DNA from: Planctomycetaceae bacterium
Lineage (GTDB): Bacteria > Planctomycetota > Planctomycetia > Pirellulales > Thermoguttaceae
Length of the DNA: 45,836 bases
NCBI GenBank assembly: GCA_012719125.1
Contig: JAAYAY010000144.1
Coordinates: forward strand, 1-45,836
Reading direction: 5' to 3'
Below, piece by piece: positions 9,359 through 17,413 of the stretch. The first letter of the stretch is position 1. Each line of letters starts with the position of its first letter. The translations under genes were made by a program, and so were the position numbers. Below the pieces are notes generated by a model that worked only from the letters and a program-made list of their open reading frames with translations, was not told where the DNA came from and made no database searches.

Positions 9359-9828
9359 GCCCTGGCCAGCTTCAACAGCAGATACATCTCCCCTTGGTGC
9401 CGGGCCTCGTCGTGCAGCCCGTGGAGGATCGTTCCGGCGAGGCAACGGGCAGAGCCCTCCGGAATCACCAGCCGCTCGGCGGGCGTTTCTCGCAGCACGC
9501 CAAGCATCCGCTGCAACTGAAGCGTCAGCAGCCTGGCAACCTCGTCCCGGCCGGGCCAGTCTTTCGTCGACGTTACGGGCCGACAGTGCATACCGAACTT
9601 CGTTTCCCACCCCTTCGGCAACTCACTCTTCTTTGTGAGCAGCTCCAGGCACAGCTTGTCTTGGAGCCACAAGGCGTGGCCGGCGTGCCAGAGGATATGG
9701 TTCGACGTGCCCCGCGGCGCCCACAACAGTTCCGTATCGGCGGCACCGAGCAGGAGATCGAGCGTGCATCCCCGCACTTGCCGTGCGAGGTCGCAGAGAT
9801 GAGACGGCCCGATCTGAGGCTCAGTCAT
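9349..9828 (-). CDS. DinB-fold (DinB/YfiT-like) four-helix protein
   Basis: A 159-residue protein beginning MTEPQIGPSHL. It has the DinB-superfamily pattern: an early helix, a histidine in NHILWHAGHALWL (~residues 50-62), and a second metal-ligand-like histidine pair near the end in LHGLHDEARHQGEMYLL. These His residues probably bind a divalent metal. Family members include thiol-dependent transferases and uncharacterised stress proteins. The start codon overlaps the stop of the upstream methyltransferase/reductase gene (TGATG), so the two are co-translated, and a link to one-carbon or sulfur metabolism is possible though unproven. Its last codons lie in a repeat (9331-9358), which may have altered the C-terminus. 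Confidence 0.75.
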   Translation of the reverse strand: MTEPQIGPSHLCDLARQVRGCTLDLLLGAADTELLWAPRGTSNHILWHAGHALWLQDKLCLELLTKKSELPKGWETKFGMHCRPVTSTKDWPGRDEVARLLTLQLQRMLGVLRETPAERLVIPEGSARCLAGTILHGLHDEARHQGEMYLLLKLARASG

Positions 9829-11672
9829 CAGCCGGCCTCCCAACCCTCAATCACGGCCAACGCCGTGTTGACGTTCCCGAAGGGGGCACTGACCTGGATC
9901 CCCGCGATCCGATCGCTCACCCGGCGGACCGATTCCTGGGCGATTTCCACGCCAACCCGCAACTGCTCCTCGCGGCTGCCGGCCGCCTCCATCCGCTCCA
10001 TCACCGAGTCGGGAATCTCCACGCCGGGCACTTCGTTCTGCATGAACTGGGCGTTGCGGAAGCTGGCCAGCGGCCAGATGCCGGCCATGATCGGAATCTC
10101 GTACTGCTCGACTTCATCCAGGAATCGCAACAACGCCTCCGGATCGAAGACCGGCTGCGTGATGGCAAACTCGGCTCCCGCTTCGACCTTCTGACGAAAG
10201 CGATCCAACTCTCGCTTGCGATCGACGGCCGTCGGGTCGAGGCCCACGCCGAGCAGGGCCTCGGTCTTGGGCTGAATGGCCTGCCCGCCTAGATCGATGC
10301 CCCGATTCAATCGGCGCTGGACGGCCACCATGCCGATCGAGTCGGTGTCGAACACGCCCGTCGCCTGCGGGTAGTTGCCCAGCTTGGGCGGATCGCCGGT
10401 GATGAACAGGATGTTGTGCGCTCCGCAGGCGGCGCAAGCCAGCAGGTCGGCCTGCATGCCGATCAGGTTGCGGTCGCGGGAGCAGAAGTGGAGGATCGTT
10501 TCGATGCCGACTTCGCGCTGGATCCGTTCGGCCGTGATCAGCGGCGAGATGCGGGAACTGGCCCGGGGCCCGTCCGGAATGTTGATCGCATCCACCCCGT
10601 GACGGTAGAGAATGCGGCTCTTCTCGATCGTGGAAGCCAGGTCGTATCCGCGCGGCGGAACCAGTTCGACGCTCGTAACCCACTTCTTGTGGGCCAGACG
10701 CCATGCCAGTCGCGATCGATCGGCCAGCGGCGTCGGCGGCTGTTCCTCGACTTCCGGGGCCGCCTCCTGGATGACCGGCGCCACGCGAGCCTTCGACAGC
10801 GGTTTGACCGCCAAGGCAATCTCGTGGATGTGTTCGGGGCCGGTGCCGCAACAGCCCCCCACGCCGCGAGCCCCCAAAGCAACGAACCGCAGGGCGTAGG
10901 TTGTTAGATACTCGGGCGAACATAGGTAGATGCGTCGATTGTCGACTTCTTTGGGAACGCCCGCATTGGGCTGAACGACCAGCGGCTCTGCGGTCAGGTG
11001 AACCGCCCTCTCCACCGCGCTGAGCAAACCCGTCGGCCCGGTGCCGCAATTCACGCCCCAGGCCACCGGCAGGGGTGAACCCTCCGGCAAGGGACTGAGC
11101 ATCCGTTCCAACGATTCTCCCGAAATCGTCTCCCCGTTATCCGTCAGGGCAAACGAAACCATGAACGGCACGTCGGTCCTGCCGGCCATCGCCGCCGCAC
11201 AGCGTTCGACGGTCTCCCGGTTCGGCAGCGTCTCGAACAGGATGAAGTCGGCCCCGCCTGAAAGGAGCCCTTCGACTTGCTCGGCGATCATGGCGTCCCA
11301 CTGATCGGCATACTGGGGCTGGGCAGGGAGCGGGCCAATGCTGCCGGCGACAAACACCGGCCGGCCGGCCCCGTCGGCCACCTCTCTGGCCAGAGCGGCT
11401 CCCGCTCGATTGATCTCGACCAACCGGTCGGCCAGTCCGAAGCGTCCGAGTGCAATACGGTTGGCCCCAAACGTGTTGGTCGTGAGCACGTCGGCCCCGG
11501 CCTGGCAGTACTCGGCGTGGATCTGCCGAATCAGCTTGGGCTCGGAGAGGCAAAGCTCGTCATAGCAACGGTTTGTGAAGATATGGTGCCGGTAGATCTC
11601 CGTCCCCATGGCACCATCGAACACGAGCACCCCCTCACGAAGGGCATCTTTGAAACTGGTTGAAGCGGGCAT
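9828..11672 (-). CDS. Bifunctional homocysteine S-methyltransferase / methylenetetrahydrofolate reductase
   Basis: A 614-residue fusion. Residues 1-~290 form a homocysteine-methyltransferase barrel starting FDGAMGTEIYR, with zinc-ligand cysteines in VNCGTGP (~205) and GVGGCCGTGPEHI (~271). A Pro-rich linker (~295-320) leads to a MetF-like TIM barrel (~325-614), with ELVPPRGYD near its start and the FAD/folate-region motifs ITGDPPKLGNYP and FAITQPVFDP. The reductase half makes 5-methyltetrahydrofolate. The methyltransferase half transfers methyl groups to homocysteine to give methionine. The arrangement matches the YitJ-type bifunctional family and lacks the cobalamin and activation domains of MetH. 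The gene overlaps the DinB-like gene by one base. No SAM riboswitch was recognised upstream, where an inverted repeat (11708-11800) sits. Confidence 0.93.
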   Translation of the reverse strand: MPASTSFKDALREGVLVFDGAMGTEIYRHHIFTNRCYDELCLSEPKLIRQIHAEYCQAGADVLTTNTFGANRIALGRFGLADRLVEINRAGAALAREVADGAGRPVFVAGSIGPLPAQPQYADQWDAMIAEQVEGLLSGGADFILFETLPNRETVERCAAAMAGRTDVPFMVSFALTDNGETISGESLERMLSPLPEGSPLPVAWGVNCGTGPTGLLSAVERAVHLTAEPLVVQPNAGVPKEVDNRRIYLCSPEYLTTYALRFVALGARGVGGCCGTGPEHIHEIALAVKPLSKARVAPVIQEAAPEVEEQPPTPLADRSRLAWRLAHKKWVTSVELVPPRGYDLASTIEKSRILYRHGVDAINIPDGPRASSRISPLITAERIQREVGIETILHFCSRDRNLIGMQADLLACAACGAHNILFITGDPPKLGNYPQATGVFDTDSIGMVAVQRRLNRGIDLGGQAIQPKTEALLGVGLDPTAVDRKRELDRFRQKVEAGAEFAITQPVFDPEALLRFLDEVEQYEIPIMAGIWPLASFRNAQFMQNEVPGVEIPDSVMERMEAAGSREEQLRVGVEIAQESVRRVSDRIAGIQVSAPFGNVNTALAVIEGWEAG

Positions 11673-11707
11673 GTTTTCGCATCTGGCTCATAGTGTCTCG
11701 AAGTCAC

Positions 11708-11800
11708 GAAAAAGGTGACAGCCACCTCTTGCCGGAACGGCCGGACCAACCTTGGGTCGGTGCCCGGTGCTTCGCACAAAAGGTGGCTGTCACCTTTTTC
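11708..11800. repeat. 20-bp inverted repeat between divergent genes
   Basis: The left arm 11708-11727 (GAAAAAGGTGACAGCCACCT) and right arm 11781-11800 are perfect complements separated by 53 bp. The inner spacer carries a smaller GC-rich palindrome (CCGGAACGGCCGG). The element lies between the divergent methyltransferase/reductase and helicase genes. It looks like a REP/BIME-type dispersed element rather than a terminator, because no gene ends here. Confidence 0.75.
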
Positions 11801-11954
11801 CGCCCTTTGAGCGCCGGTGGCGTTCCACAACACGTCATTCATTCTAGGAAATGCCGCCCGATTCCGGGAGGTGTGCTGCCAAACCGTGGCATAATGGTGG
11901 TGTCAAACGATTTGTGCAAGCACCTCTGAAACTGCCCGCCTCCATCCGATAAAC

Positions 11955-14099
11955 ATGCCCCTCCTCCACCTCGAACCACTCCACCGGCGGACCACCAAGT
12001 CCGACCTCCTCGCCTTCCTTGAATCGGCAGGCGGACTCAATCGCCGGCACGTCGGACGCATCGAACTGCGGGGCCGCGAGGCCACCGTCGAAGTGCCCGA
12101 GGGCTGGCAGGACCGGCTCGTCAAAGCCCTCGACGGTCAACTCCTCGGCGAAGGCCGGGTGCGGGTCTGGGCGGACAACCCGGCGATCTCCAACGCTAGC
12201 GGCGAAGACCACTTCACCCGGCTGACTCGCCTGCTGGACCTGGAAAGCAAGGCCGAAGCCCGACAGGCGGCCGAATACGCCGCACGGCTCTCGCCCGCCG
12301 AGGCCGAACGGTCGGGTACGAGTCTTGTCGACCTGGTCGTCGTCGACGAAGACACCGGCCTCGGCGGCCACACCTTGCTCCAACTTGCCAAGCACAACCG
12401 GGCGCCGCTCCCCTGGACCCGTCTTGGCGTCGGCAGTCCCGTCTTTCTTTCTGCCGGCAGCGGACGTCGCACCGACGGTTACCACGGCGTGATCTGCCAG
12501 CGGGGCACGATCATGGTGCAGGTCGCCCTGGGCCGCACCGGCGACGATCTGGCCGACCACGACCGCTGGCGGCTTGATCTCTCCGGCGACGAGGTGGCCG
12601 CGACCCGGCAGAAGGTCGCACTCCAGCGAGCGAGGTCCGCTCGGGGGGAACGTCTGGCCGAACTTCGCGACGTGCTCCTTGGCCGGCGCGAGCCGCAGTT
12701 CCATGCACTGCCGGACCCGACGCCTCTCAATTCGGGGCTCGACGCGGCCCAGCGAGAAGCCGTCCGGTTCGCCCTCTCCGCCCGCGATCTGGCCCTGATC
12801 CACGGTCCACCCGGCACGGGCAAGACGACCGCCGTCGTCGAACTCATCCGGCAGGCGATTCGGCGGGGCGAAAAGGTCCTGGCCACCGCGCCCAGCAACA
12901 TGGCGGTCGACAACATCTTCGAGCGTCTCATCGCGGCCCGAGAGAATGCCGTTCGTCTCGGCCACCCGGCCCGCGTCATGCCCCATCTTCGCGAGCACAC
13001 GCTCGATCTGCTCGTCGACGAACACGCCGACGTCCGCCTGGCACGCAAGCTGGTCAAGGAAGCCCGCGTGCTGTTCCGCCAGGCGAGCCGCTACACCCGG
13101 GCCAGGCCGGAACCGGGCGCGAAGCAAGCGGCTCGGCAGGAAGCCAAGAGCCTGCTCGACGACGCGCGGCGTCTGGAGGCCCAAGCCGTCGAGCAGATTC
13201 TCGACCGTGCCGACGTGCTCTGCGCTACGACCACGGGGCTGAGCAGCGAGATCCTCGGCACCCGCCGTTTCGACCTGGCGGTGATCGACGAGGCCTGCCA
13301 GAGCACCGAGCCCGGCTGCTGGATCCCGCTATTGTGGTGCGACCGGCTCGTACTGGCCGGCGATCACTGCCAACTGCCGCCCACGGTTGTCAGCCAGGAA
13401 GCCACAAGCGGCGGCCTCGGCCGCAGCCTGTTCGAATGCTGCATCGACCTGCTCGGCCGACCGATCTCGCGGCGGCTCACGGTCCAGTACCGCATGCACC
13501 AGTCGATCATGGATTTCTCGTCGCTGGAGTTCTACGACGCCGAACTCGAAGCGGACGACAAGGTGCGAACTCATCTCCTTGCCGACTTGCCTGGTGTGCA
13601 GGCCGAACCCTTCACCGAGACCCCACTCGATTTCATCGACACGGCCGGGGCCGGTTTCGACGAAGAAATCGAACCTGACGGCGAAAGCCGCTTGAATCGC
13701 CAGGAAGCCACCCTCGTCCAGCGCAAGGTACGGCAACTCCTGGAGGCCGGCCTCGCGGCCGCCGATATTGCCGTCATCGCTCCCTATGCCGCCCAGGTCC
13801 GCCTGCTCCGCCAGCAGCTTTCCGGCGAGGAACTCGAGATCGACAGCGTCGACGGCTTCCAGGGCCGCGAGAAGGAAGCCGTGATCATCTCGCTCGTTCG
13901 CTCCAATCCGCGGGGCGAGATCGGCTTTCTGGGCGATGTCCGCCGCATGAACGTGGCCATGACCCGTGCCCGGCGCAAACTCGTCGTCATCGGCGACAGT
14001 GCGACCCTCGCCGCCCACCCCTTCTACTCGCGGATGCTGGAGTACTTCGAGAGCGCCGGCGCGTATCACACGGTCTGGGAGGAAGAGGAAGTCGTTTGA
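11955..14099 (+). CDS. Superfamily 1B helicase, UPF1/IGHMBP2-like
   Basis: A 714-residue helicase. An N-terminal ~270-residue region contains a beta-barrel-like domain typical of IGHMBP2/SMUBP-2 relatives. The helicase core follows: Walker A HGPPGTGKTTAVVEL at ~284-297, motif Ia ATAPSNMAVDNI, motif II VIDEACQSTEP (~438), motif III LAGDHCQLPPT, motif IV QYRMHQSIMDF, motif V SVDGFQGREKEAVIIS (~630), and motif VI MNVAMTRARRKLVVIGD (~665). These fit a 5'-to-3' RNA/DNA helicase. All motifs are intact, so it should be active. The start (MPLLHLEPLHRR) has little Shine-Dalgarno, which is common in this genome. It is transcribed away from the one-carbon operon. Confidence 0.95.
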   Translation: MPLLHLEPLHRRTTKSDLLAFLESAGGLNRRHVGRIELRGREATVEVPEGWQDRLVKALDGQLLGEGRVRVWADNPAISNASGEDHFTRLTRLLDLESKAEARQAAEYAARLSPAEAERSGTSLVDLVVVDEDTGLGGHTLLQLAKHNRAPLPWTRLGVGSPVFLSAGSGRRTDGYHGVICQRGTIMVQVALGRTGDDLADHDRWRLDLSGDEVAATRQKVALQRARSARGERLAELRDVLLGRREPQFHALPDPTPLNSGLDAAQREAVRFALSARDLALIHGPPGTGKTTAVVELIRQAIRRGEKVLATAPSNMAVDNIFERLIAARENAVRLGHPARVMPHLREHTLDLLVDEHADVRLARKLVKEARVLFRQASRYTRARPEPGAKQAARQEAKSLLDDARRLEAQAVEQILDRADVLCATTTGLSSEILGTRRFDLAVIDEACQSTEPGCWIPLLWCDRLVLAGDHCQLPPTVVSQEATSGGLGRSLFECCIDLLGRPISRRLTVQYRMHQSIMDFSSLEFYDAELEADDKVRTHLLADLPGVQAEPFTETPLDFIDTAGAGFDEEIEPDGESRLNRQEATLVQRKVRQLLEAGLAAADIAVIAPYAAQVRLLRQQLSGEELEIDSVDGFQGREKEAVIISLVRSNPRGEIGFLGDVRRMNVAMTRARRKLVVIGDSATLAAHPFYSRMLEYFESAGAYHTVWEEEEVV

Positions 14100-14209
14100 C
14101 CCAAACGCACCTCGCAAGAACCCTTGCCCCAAGAGACGATCGCCGCTATCCTTTCTGGGAATTACACCAGGATCTTGACGCTTTCAGGCCCCGGCTCGAA
14201 AACCACAAC

Positions 14210-14512
14210 ATGCCAAATCCACGCCTCACCTTCTGGCTGCGCACGCTGCTCGGCGCTGTCGGCGGTATCGTTCTCTGGGTTGTCCTCTATCTGCTCCGTC
14301 CGGATCCGCAACCGCTTGGGGGTCTCGTTCGTCCACTCAGCCTTCCCGTGGTATGGTTGTTCGACGGGATCGTGGAACTGTTCTGGCATGATAACCCCGA
14401 TCAAGCAATGTTCATCTATCCGCTGTTCTGCGCCGTCTTGGCCGGCTATTGGGCTGGAATCGGAATTGCCGTGTCATGGGCGATTTGCCGACTGCGCAAG
14501 CAGAGAGCATGA
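14210..14512 (+). CDS. Small hydrophobic protein, unknown function
   Basis: I do not recognise a family. The frame could begin at a TTG overlapping the helicase stop (14096, 138 aa). I prefer the ATG at 14210, which begins MPNPRLTFWLR and gives a 100-residue protein that is membrane-like from its start. Two to three hydrophobic segments are visible: LLGAVGGIVLWVVLYLL, a middle segment near VVWLFDGIVELF, and a C-terminal one around LFCAVLAGYWAGIGIAV, followed by a basic tail RLRKQRA. It is probably an integral inner-membrane protein. Neither start has a convincing ribosome site, so the exact N-terminus is uncertain. Confidence 0.45.
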   Translation: MPNPRLTFWLRTLLGAVGGIVLWVVLYLLRPDPQPLGGLVRPLSLPVVWLFDGIVELFWHDNPDQAMFIYPLFCAVLAGYWAGIGIAVSWAICRLRKQRA

Positions 14513-14660
14513 CGTTGACACGCAGGACGCCCTGTTTCCGCGGCACACAGTCCATCGTGTCGCCTGACGGTGCCTGCTTGTTCACGTCGCTGTCGATGCC
14601 GATTTGCAGTTCGCCCGTGGCCAACGCGAGCTAACTGGTAGATTCTCTTTCTCCGGCTGC

Positions 14661-15986
14661 CTACCACTTGAACCCGCCGATGGTGCTGATCAGGGCGTAG
14701 ACCGACAGTGCGAAGTAGATCAGCGTCCCGACCACGATCACGGCGTGCCAGGTGATTCCCGGGCGATACTCCGGCGCCAGTCGGGTGTGCAGCAGATAGA
14801 CGAGCATCACGGCCGAAAGCGCCAGGACGGGTGCTTCCAGGGCCGAAACCAGCATGATCAGCACCACCGGTTTTCCCGTGAAGAGCAAGGCGAAGATCAC
14901 CAGGCAGAAGGCTGCGACACCCAGCCGGTACCATGTCAGTTCGGACCATCGCCGAGCGCCGGGGGCAATGATCCGCACGGCCGCACTCACGGCCCGCGAC
15001 TTGCCGTCGACCAGCCCGATGATCGTCGAGGAGAGGATGGCCAGGGCGGCGACGACGAAGACGTAGACCGCTTGGGGGCCGGCGGCCGACGTCAGCATTC
15101 GCGACAGCGTGGCCATCATTTCTTCCTGGGCGGGTACCAGGGGGCCGCCGTCCGGGCCGGCCGTGCCCAGGGCGATCGATCCGATCGCCAGGAACGCCAG
15201 CGATACGAACAGCATCACCGCGTACGACAGCCCGGCGTCCAGATTCGCCACCGAGAACTGCCGGCGCAACTGCTCGTGATTTCCGGGAGGATCACCGGCC
15301 GAATCCGAATTGCCGCCCCGAGCGGCGTAGCCTTTTTCCAGGATCCAGAAGCTGTAGAGGAGCGTCGACGTGCCGCCGGCCGTCCAGCCCAGCAGGCTGA
15401 TGAGCGTCTGGCCCGAACCGGACGGAAACCGGGGAATGCTCTGTTGGACTAGCCAGCCCAACCTGGGTTGAAACACGGCCAGGCTGTAGAACACGCCGGC
15501 GAGCAGGATCAAGGCCAGGGCGAAAGCGACTTTCTCGACCGGCCCGTAGGCTCCCTTGAGCAGCATGAGAAAGACCACGGCCACAACCACCATGGCCCAC
15601 TGAATCATCGACAGAGCGGGGCAGACGGTGTACAGGGCCGATCCGCAGGCCAGGGCGATCCCCGAATAGCCCGCCGCGCCCAGCAGGAAGACCAGGGCCA
15701 GAACCCAAACGCACCAGTTACGCGGTCCCGGCAGATGGGAGAAACCCTCGAAGATGTCTTCCCCCGTGGCGATCGTGTACCGCGCCAGGCCCAAGGTGAG
15801 TGCCAATTTGTAGGCGATGGAGATCAGGATTACCCAACCGATCGACAGTCCGAACATCGCCCCTGCCCGGGGCGTGAGGATCAGTTCACCCGATCCGATC
15901 GCCGCCGCGGCCAGCAGGATACCGGGACCGATGTGTTTCAGTTTGGCGCCGAGGTTTTGAAGGGGCAACGAGGGAGGTTCGGTCAT
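14661..15986 (-). CDS. Nramp-like membrane transporter with atypical motifs
   Basis: A 441-residue, roughly 11-helix membrane protein of the Nramp/LeuT-fold superfamily. The N-terminal helix reads HIGPGILLAAAAIGSGELI, where classical Nramp metal transporters carry DPGN. The region expected to match helix 6 reads GWTAGGTSTLLYS and shows no MPH motif. Both hallmark Mn/Fe-binding motifs are therefore missing by eye, so a substrate other than transition metals, or a changed mechanism, is possible. A hydrophilic loop around residues 225-245 (GYAARGG and following) separates the two halves. The gene stands alone on the minus strand downstream of the glycosyltransferase, about 95 bp away, and could be the last gene of that run. 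Superfamily membership is good and the substrate is unknown. Confidence 0.8.
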   Translation of the reverse strand: MTEPPSLPLQNLGAKLKHIGPGILLAAAAIGSGELILTPRAGAMFGLSIGWVILISIAYKLALTLGLARYTIATGEDIFEGFSHLPGPRNWCVWVLALVFLLGAAGYSGIALACGSALYTVCPALSMIQWAMVVVAVVFLMLLKGAYGPVEKVAFALALILLAGVFYSLAVFQPRLGWLVQQSIPRFPSGSGQTLISLLGWTAGGTSTLLYSFWILEKGYAARGGNSDSAGDPPGNHEQLRRQFSVANLDAGLSYAVMLFVSLAFLAIGSIALGTAGPDGGPLVPAQEEMMATLSRMLTSAAGPQAVYVFVVAALAILSSTIIGLVDGKSRAVSAAVRIIAPGARRWSELTWYRLGVAAFCLVIFALLFTGKPVVLIMLVSALEAPVLALSAVMLVYLLHTRLAPEYRPGITWHAVIVVGTLIYFALSVYALISTIGGFKW

Positions 15987-16081
15987 GGTGATGGTTGGAC
16001 CATTGGTTCCAGATTCGTTGATCCCAGTTGATAACCGAATTCTTGCCGAGGATCAACAGAGGGGCGTTTGTGTGCCGGAAT

Positions 16082-17413
16082 TCATCCATCAAGACGAGGG
16101 CACTGCTTGCGAGCAAGCAGTGGCACACCGTTTCTGCCCATGATGGCGAAGACTTGGCTCGCACCGAGAACGGCGGCGATGCAGACGACTGGGATGAGCG
16201 GCGCCCGCATGCGGATGTTGGTCCAGTAGAAGGTGTGGATCGCGGTGAAGCTGGCCGCGAGAAACAGCCCCCAGATCCAGCCGCGGACCACCAATTCGCG
16301 AGGCACTCGCCCCCGAAGCAGGCAGGCGAGCCCCACGAGGGCCAGCAACGACTCGGCGGCATAGAAGGCACCCACCGACCAGCGAGCTACGCGGCGGCGC
16401 GTTCCTTCCGCGTCGGCCGAGCGATGGGGCACGAGACCCCAGAGGCGGGATACGCGAACGAGACAGGAGTAGGCGAACGTGCCCGGTTCGTTGCGGATCA
16501 CGGCCAGGGCCTCGGCGTAGGCCAGGCGGTCGGCCGCCACTTCGTCGCCCGGCGTCAGGCCGCGTGAGCGCAGCGACCAGTCTCGATGGAACTGGTCGGC
16601 GTCCCAGACCTCGCCGGGTTGGGCCGTTCGCAGATACTCGTAGAAGCTCGTGTTGTTGGCCAGCAGCAGCGTGAATCCGCCGTGATTGGTTGTGAGTGTC
16701 GGTTTGCCGAAACGAACCGCGTTTCGGATCGCCCACGGGCTCAACACCAGGGCCGCTGCGATTCCGCCGGCGGCAAGCAGGCGAAATCGATCGCGCCACC
16801 GATCGGCAGCCAAAGGCATAAGGAGGATCGTCAGAGCCATCCAGACCAGGAAGGTAGGACGGCTCAGCACAGCCAGGGCCATGATTGCTCCGGACAAGGC
16901 TGCCCGACCGGCAGTCGGTCGTTCGGCGCATCGTGTGGTCGCCAGCAGGGCGGCCACGGCCAGGAAGCTGGCCAACGTCTCCGTCATGACGAGCGCCGAG
17001 TGGATAAGCAGCACCGGGTCGACGGCCACCAGGGCAGCCGGCAGCGGAGACCACCGGCCGAGTCCCCAGTGCAGGGCCAGCCAATAAGTCAAGACGACCG
17101 TCGCCACGCCCAGGGCGACGTGAAGCACCGCCAGGGAATACCAGAGCGGCGGGTCGACGAGCCGGCAAGCGGCGACCACCAGCGGGTACAGTACCGGGCG
17201 CGTGGCGGTCGGTTGATCGCCGCAGCCGAAGCAACCGCGCTCGACGACGTTGAGGGCCACGGCCCGATAGGCGTCGGGGTCGGCGACGAACGCCTCGGGC
17301 ATGGCCGCCAGAATGCCGATGCGGACCGCCAGCGTCGCCGCGATCAGAATCGCCAGCATGCGTCGATCGGCGGATTTCGCTGCTTCTGGTTGCCGGCCGT
17401 GAGCATCGGTCAT
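16082..17413 (-). CDS. GT39-like polytopic membrane glycosyltransferase
   Basis: A 443-residue protein with about ten hydrophobic helices. An early luminal/periplasmic acidic motif VADPDAYRAVALN (~residues 43-55) resembles the catalytic aspartate loop of GT39/PMT/ArnT-type enzymes, which use polyprenyl-phosphate sugars. A second loop carries LVMTETLASFLAV, and a periplasmic part follows AIRNAVRFGKPTLTTNHGG. Its ATG overlaps the stop of the upstream DUF4159 gene by four bases, so the two are co-translated. The last ~15 codons (VPLLARKQCPRLDG) run through a dispersed hairpin repeat (16101-16122), so the true ancestral C-terminus may have been replaced. The sugar and acceptor are unknown. Confidence 0.82.
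   Translation of the reverse strand: MTDAHGRQPEAAKSADRRMLAILIAATLAVRIGILAAMPEAFVADPDAYRAVALNVVERGCFGCGDQPTATRPVLYPLVVAACRLVDPPLWYSLAVLHVALGVATVVLTYWLALHWGLGRWSPLPAALVAVDPVLLIHSALVMTETLASFLAVAALLATTRCAERPTAGRAALSGAIMALAVLSRPTFLVWMALTILLMPLAADRWRDRFRLLAAGGIAAALVLSPWAIRNAVRFGKPTLTTNHGGFTLLLANNTSFYEYLRTAQPGEVWDADQFHRDWSLRSRGLTPGDEVAADRLAYAEALAVIRNEPGTFAYSCLVRVSRLWGLVPHRSADAEGTRRRVARWSVGAFYAAESLLALVGLACLLRGRVPRELVVRGWIWGLFLAASFTAIHTFYWTNIRMRAPLIPVVCIAAVLGASQVFAIMGRNGVPLLARKQCPRLDG
16101..16122. repeat. 22-bp palindrome inside the glycosyltransferase 3' end
   Basis: CACTGCTTGC and GCAAGCAGTG are perfect 10-bp complementary arms separated by GA. The hairpin lies within the last codons of the glycosyltransferase and about 20 bp before its stop. 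It looks like an inserted REP-type element that now encodes the protein's end. Confidence 0.65.

Noticed and set aside
9828-11672. A cobalamin-dependent MetH
   Set aside because: The protein has only the homocysteine-binding half fused to a MetF-type reductase. No cobalamin-binding DxHxxG motif or activation domain is present.
11673-11954. SAM or cobalamin riboswitch upstream of the methionine gene
   Set aside because: No conserved core of these riboswitches was recognised. The gap is mainly the inverted repeat.
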